Part shown: in pieces, positions 6,269 through 7,375 of the stretch
How the letters are laid out: each line of letters opens with the position of its first letter
Numbering within the stretch: position 1 is the first letter of the stretch
Assembly (NCBI GenBank): GCA_014804495.1
Contig: JAAUZS010000105.1
Location: 10,317 to 17,691 of the forward strand
DNA: 7,375 bases
DNA from: Lachnospiraceae bacterium
Lineage (GTDB): Bacteria; Bacillota; Clostridia; Lachnospirales; Lachnospiraceae
Direction: 5' to 3'
Position numbers and translations under genes: made by a program
Notes under the pieces: generated by a model
Told to the model about the DNA's origin: nothing
The model's database searches: none
Seen by the model: the letters and a program-made list of their open reading frames with translations, nothing else

Positions 6269-7192
6269 ATGGAAGATGTAATATTACAAACAAACCATAT
6301 TTCTAAGTCTTATCGCCATTTTAAGGCTTTGGACGACATTTCCATCAATTTAAAAACAGGGCATATTTACGGCTTTATTGGTGAAAACGGCGCGGGCAAA
6401 ACAACGCTCATGCGTATACTCACAGGGCTTTCTTTTCCAACATCGGGTACTTATTCCATTTTCGGAAAGACAAAACATGGGGACATTCAGACTCTTCGTA
6501 AGAATATCGGAAGCACTATAGAGGAACCGGCTCTATATCCGGAGTTTTCAGCATATCGCAATCTTGAATTACAGCGGGTATTGCTGGGAAATCCTGACAA
6601 ATCTATATGTGATGAACTGTTGAAACTGTTAGATTTATATAACGTAAGGAATAAGAAAGTAAAAGAGTTTTCCATGGGTATGAAACAGCGGCTGAGCATT
6701 GCGCTGGCGCTTATCGGAAAGCCGGAGCTGTTAATCCTTGATGAACCTGTCAACGGACTTGACCCGAAAAATATTTCTGCGCTTCGTGTGCTTTTGAAAA
6801 AGCTAAATGAGGAACATGGAATTACAATGCTTATTTCAAGTCACATTCTGAGTGAACTGTACCTATTGGCAACGGATTATATCATAATCCACAGGGGTAA
6901 AATTATAGACAGCCTTTCTCATAGAGAACTGGAAGCGAAATGTGAGAACTACGTTAAGATTTGCACAGACAATCTGCCGGAGTGTGTAACGGTCATCGAA
7001 AAGGAATTGAATATTTTTGATTATAAAGTGATTAACGACCGTACTTTGCACATATACGCATTTACAGAAAAACCACAGCAGATTTCTCAGGTTTTGATTC
7101 GGAATGAAATTGCAGTCAGCGAACTGTCCGTATGCGGACAAACCCTTGAAGAATATTTTCTTTCCATAACAGGAGGTAAGCGCGATGATTAA
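6269..7192 (+). CDS. BcrA/LanF-like ABC transporter ATP-binding protein (bacitracin/lantibiotic resistance type)
   Basis: This is the ATPase of an efflux or self-protection transporter acting at the membrane with ABC-2 permeases. The 307 residues match BcrA-type length: an ATPase domain (about 1-220) and a C-terminal extension of about 85 residues. Walker A is GENGAGKTT (38-46), the signature FSMGMKQR (134-141), Walker B LLILDEP (154-160, with E159 catalytic), D-loop NGLDP (162-166) and switch H192. In the Q-loop position there is IEEP (84-87): glutamate replaces glutamine, the 'E-loop' described for lantibiotic-immunity ATPases such as NukF. GGGGG precedes ATG by 6 nt. The last 8 bp overlap the permease start. 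With the response regulator upstream, the likely job is inducible resistance to cell-wall-active peptides such as bacitracin or lantibiotics; which one cannot be told from sequence. No lantibiotic structural or modification gene is in the window, so resistance rather than producer immunity is favoured. Confidence 0.9.
   Translation: MEDVILQTNHISKSYRHFKALDDISINLKTGHIYGFIGENGAGKTTLMRILTGLSFPTSGTYSIFGKTKHGDIQTLRKNIGSTIEEPALYPEFSAYRNLELQRVLLGNPDKSICDELLKLLDLYNVRNKKVKEFSMGMKQRLSIALALIGKPELLILDEPVNGLDPKNISALRVLLKKLNEEHGITMLISSHILSELYLLATDYIIIHRGKIIDSLSHRELEAKCENYVKICTDNLPECVTVIEKELNIFDYKVINDRTLHIYAFTEKPQQISQVLIRNEIAVSELSVCGQTLEEYFLSITGGKRDD
7171..7176 (+). promoter_or_regulatory. Consensus ribosome binding site for the permease
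   Basis: A full AGGAGG lies inside the end of the ATPase gene, 8 nt before the overlapping permease ATG at 7185. It fixes the start of the partial gene and shows that the permease is translated from its own strong site. Confidence 0.85.
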
Positions 7193-7375
7193 TTTGCTAA
7201 AAGTTGAACTATACAAACTGAAGAAATTTCAACTCGGTTATATAGCTTTAATTTTCATGTTTATTGTTGGATATATGTATGGTTATAAACTCGGTAATAA
7301 ATTTTTTACCAATACTAAAAATACGGCAGCCGCATTTTCCAATACAGTCTGTGATACCTCTTTTGTATTTATAAT
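7185..7375 (+). CDS. ABC-2-type permease subunit, BcrB/LanE-like (partial, C-terminus beyond window)
   Basis: The frame opens with ATG 7185, overlaps the ATPase by 8 bp and stays open for 63 codons to the window end. The protein begins MINLLKVELYKLKKFQ, the amphipathic 'E..K.K+' start typical of bacitracin/lantibiotic ABC-2 permeases. A hydrophobic segment at about 17-33 is the first membrane helix, and residues 59-63 may open the second. The stretch between (35-58) would be outside the membrane. These proteins are about 240-250 residues with six helices, so roughly a quarter is seen. It should form the channel with the upstream ATPase. A second permease and the missing kinase may follow beyond the edge. 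Confidence 0.8.
   Translation, partial: MINLLKVELYKLKKFQLGYIALIFMFIVGYMYGYKLGNKFFTNTKNTAAAFSNTVCDTSFVFI

Overview
The window looks like a chromosome segment of a low-to-mid GC, Gram-positive anaerobe of the Clostridia, most likely a Lachnospiraceae-type gut bacterium. I infer this from protein style, AGGAG-type ribosome sites, sigma-A-like promoters and gene content; no 16S or other taxonomic marker is present. There are seven protein genes (two cut by the window edges), no RNA genes, no CRISPR array and no recognisable insertion sequence.

Left part (1-1265, minus strand): a two-gene unit. An HD-domain phosphohydrolase-like protein is followed, with a 4-bp ATGA overlap, by a PLP-dependent Orn/Lys/Arg decarboxylase-family enzyme that runs off the left edge. 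A 78-bp imperfect palindrome at 1272-1349, with a GC-rich core and A/T tracts on both sides, separates this unit from the next and looks like a strong bidirectional terminator.

Middle part (1371-5271, minus strand): a compact nonulosonic-acid (pseudaminic acid) and glycosylation operon. In transcription order it holds (1) a pseudaminic acid synthase (PseI/NeuB family) fused in one reading frame to a folate-dependent N-formyltransferase domain, (2) PseG, the UDP-sugar hydrolase that makes the synthase substrate, overlapping by 4 bp, and (3) a CgeB-like GT-B glycosyltransferase. PseB, PseC, PseH and PseF are not in the window, so the rest of the pathway must lie elsewhere. The fusion suggests that the organism makes an N-formylated pseudaminic acid, probably to decorate flagellin or another surface glycan. 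This is the most interesting item in the window.

Right part (5399-7375, plus strand): a divergently transcribed antimicrobial-peptide defence module. It has an OmpR-family response regulator, a BcrA/LanF-like ABC ATPase with an 'E-loop' in place of the usual Q-loop, and the start of an ABC-2-type permease. No histidine kinase lies between regulator and transporter. The 129-bp gap in front of the ATPase carries two copies of a 17-bp direct repeat 22 bp apart, just upstream of a TATAAT box with no good -35. This is the expected layout of a response-regulator activated promoter.

The 199-bp gap between the pse operon and the regulator gene (5272-5470) holds two divergent sigma-A-like promoters and a 21-bp imperfect palindrome over the pse promoter.
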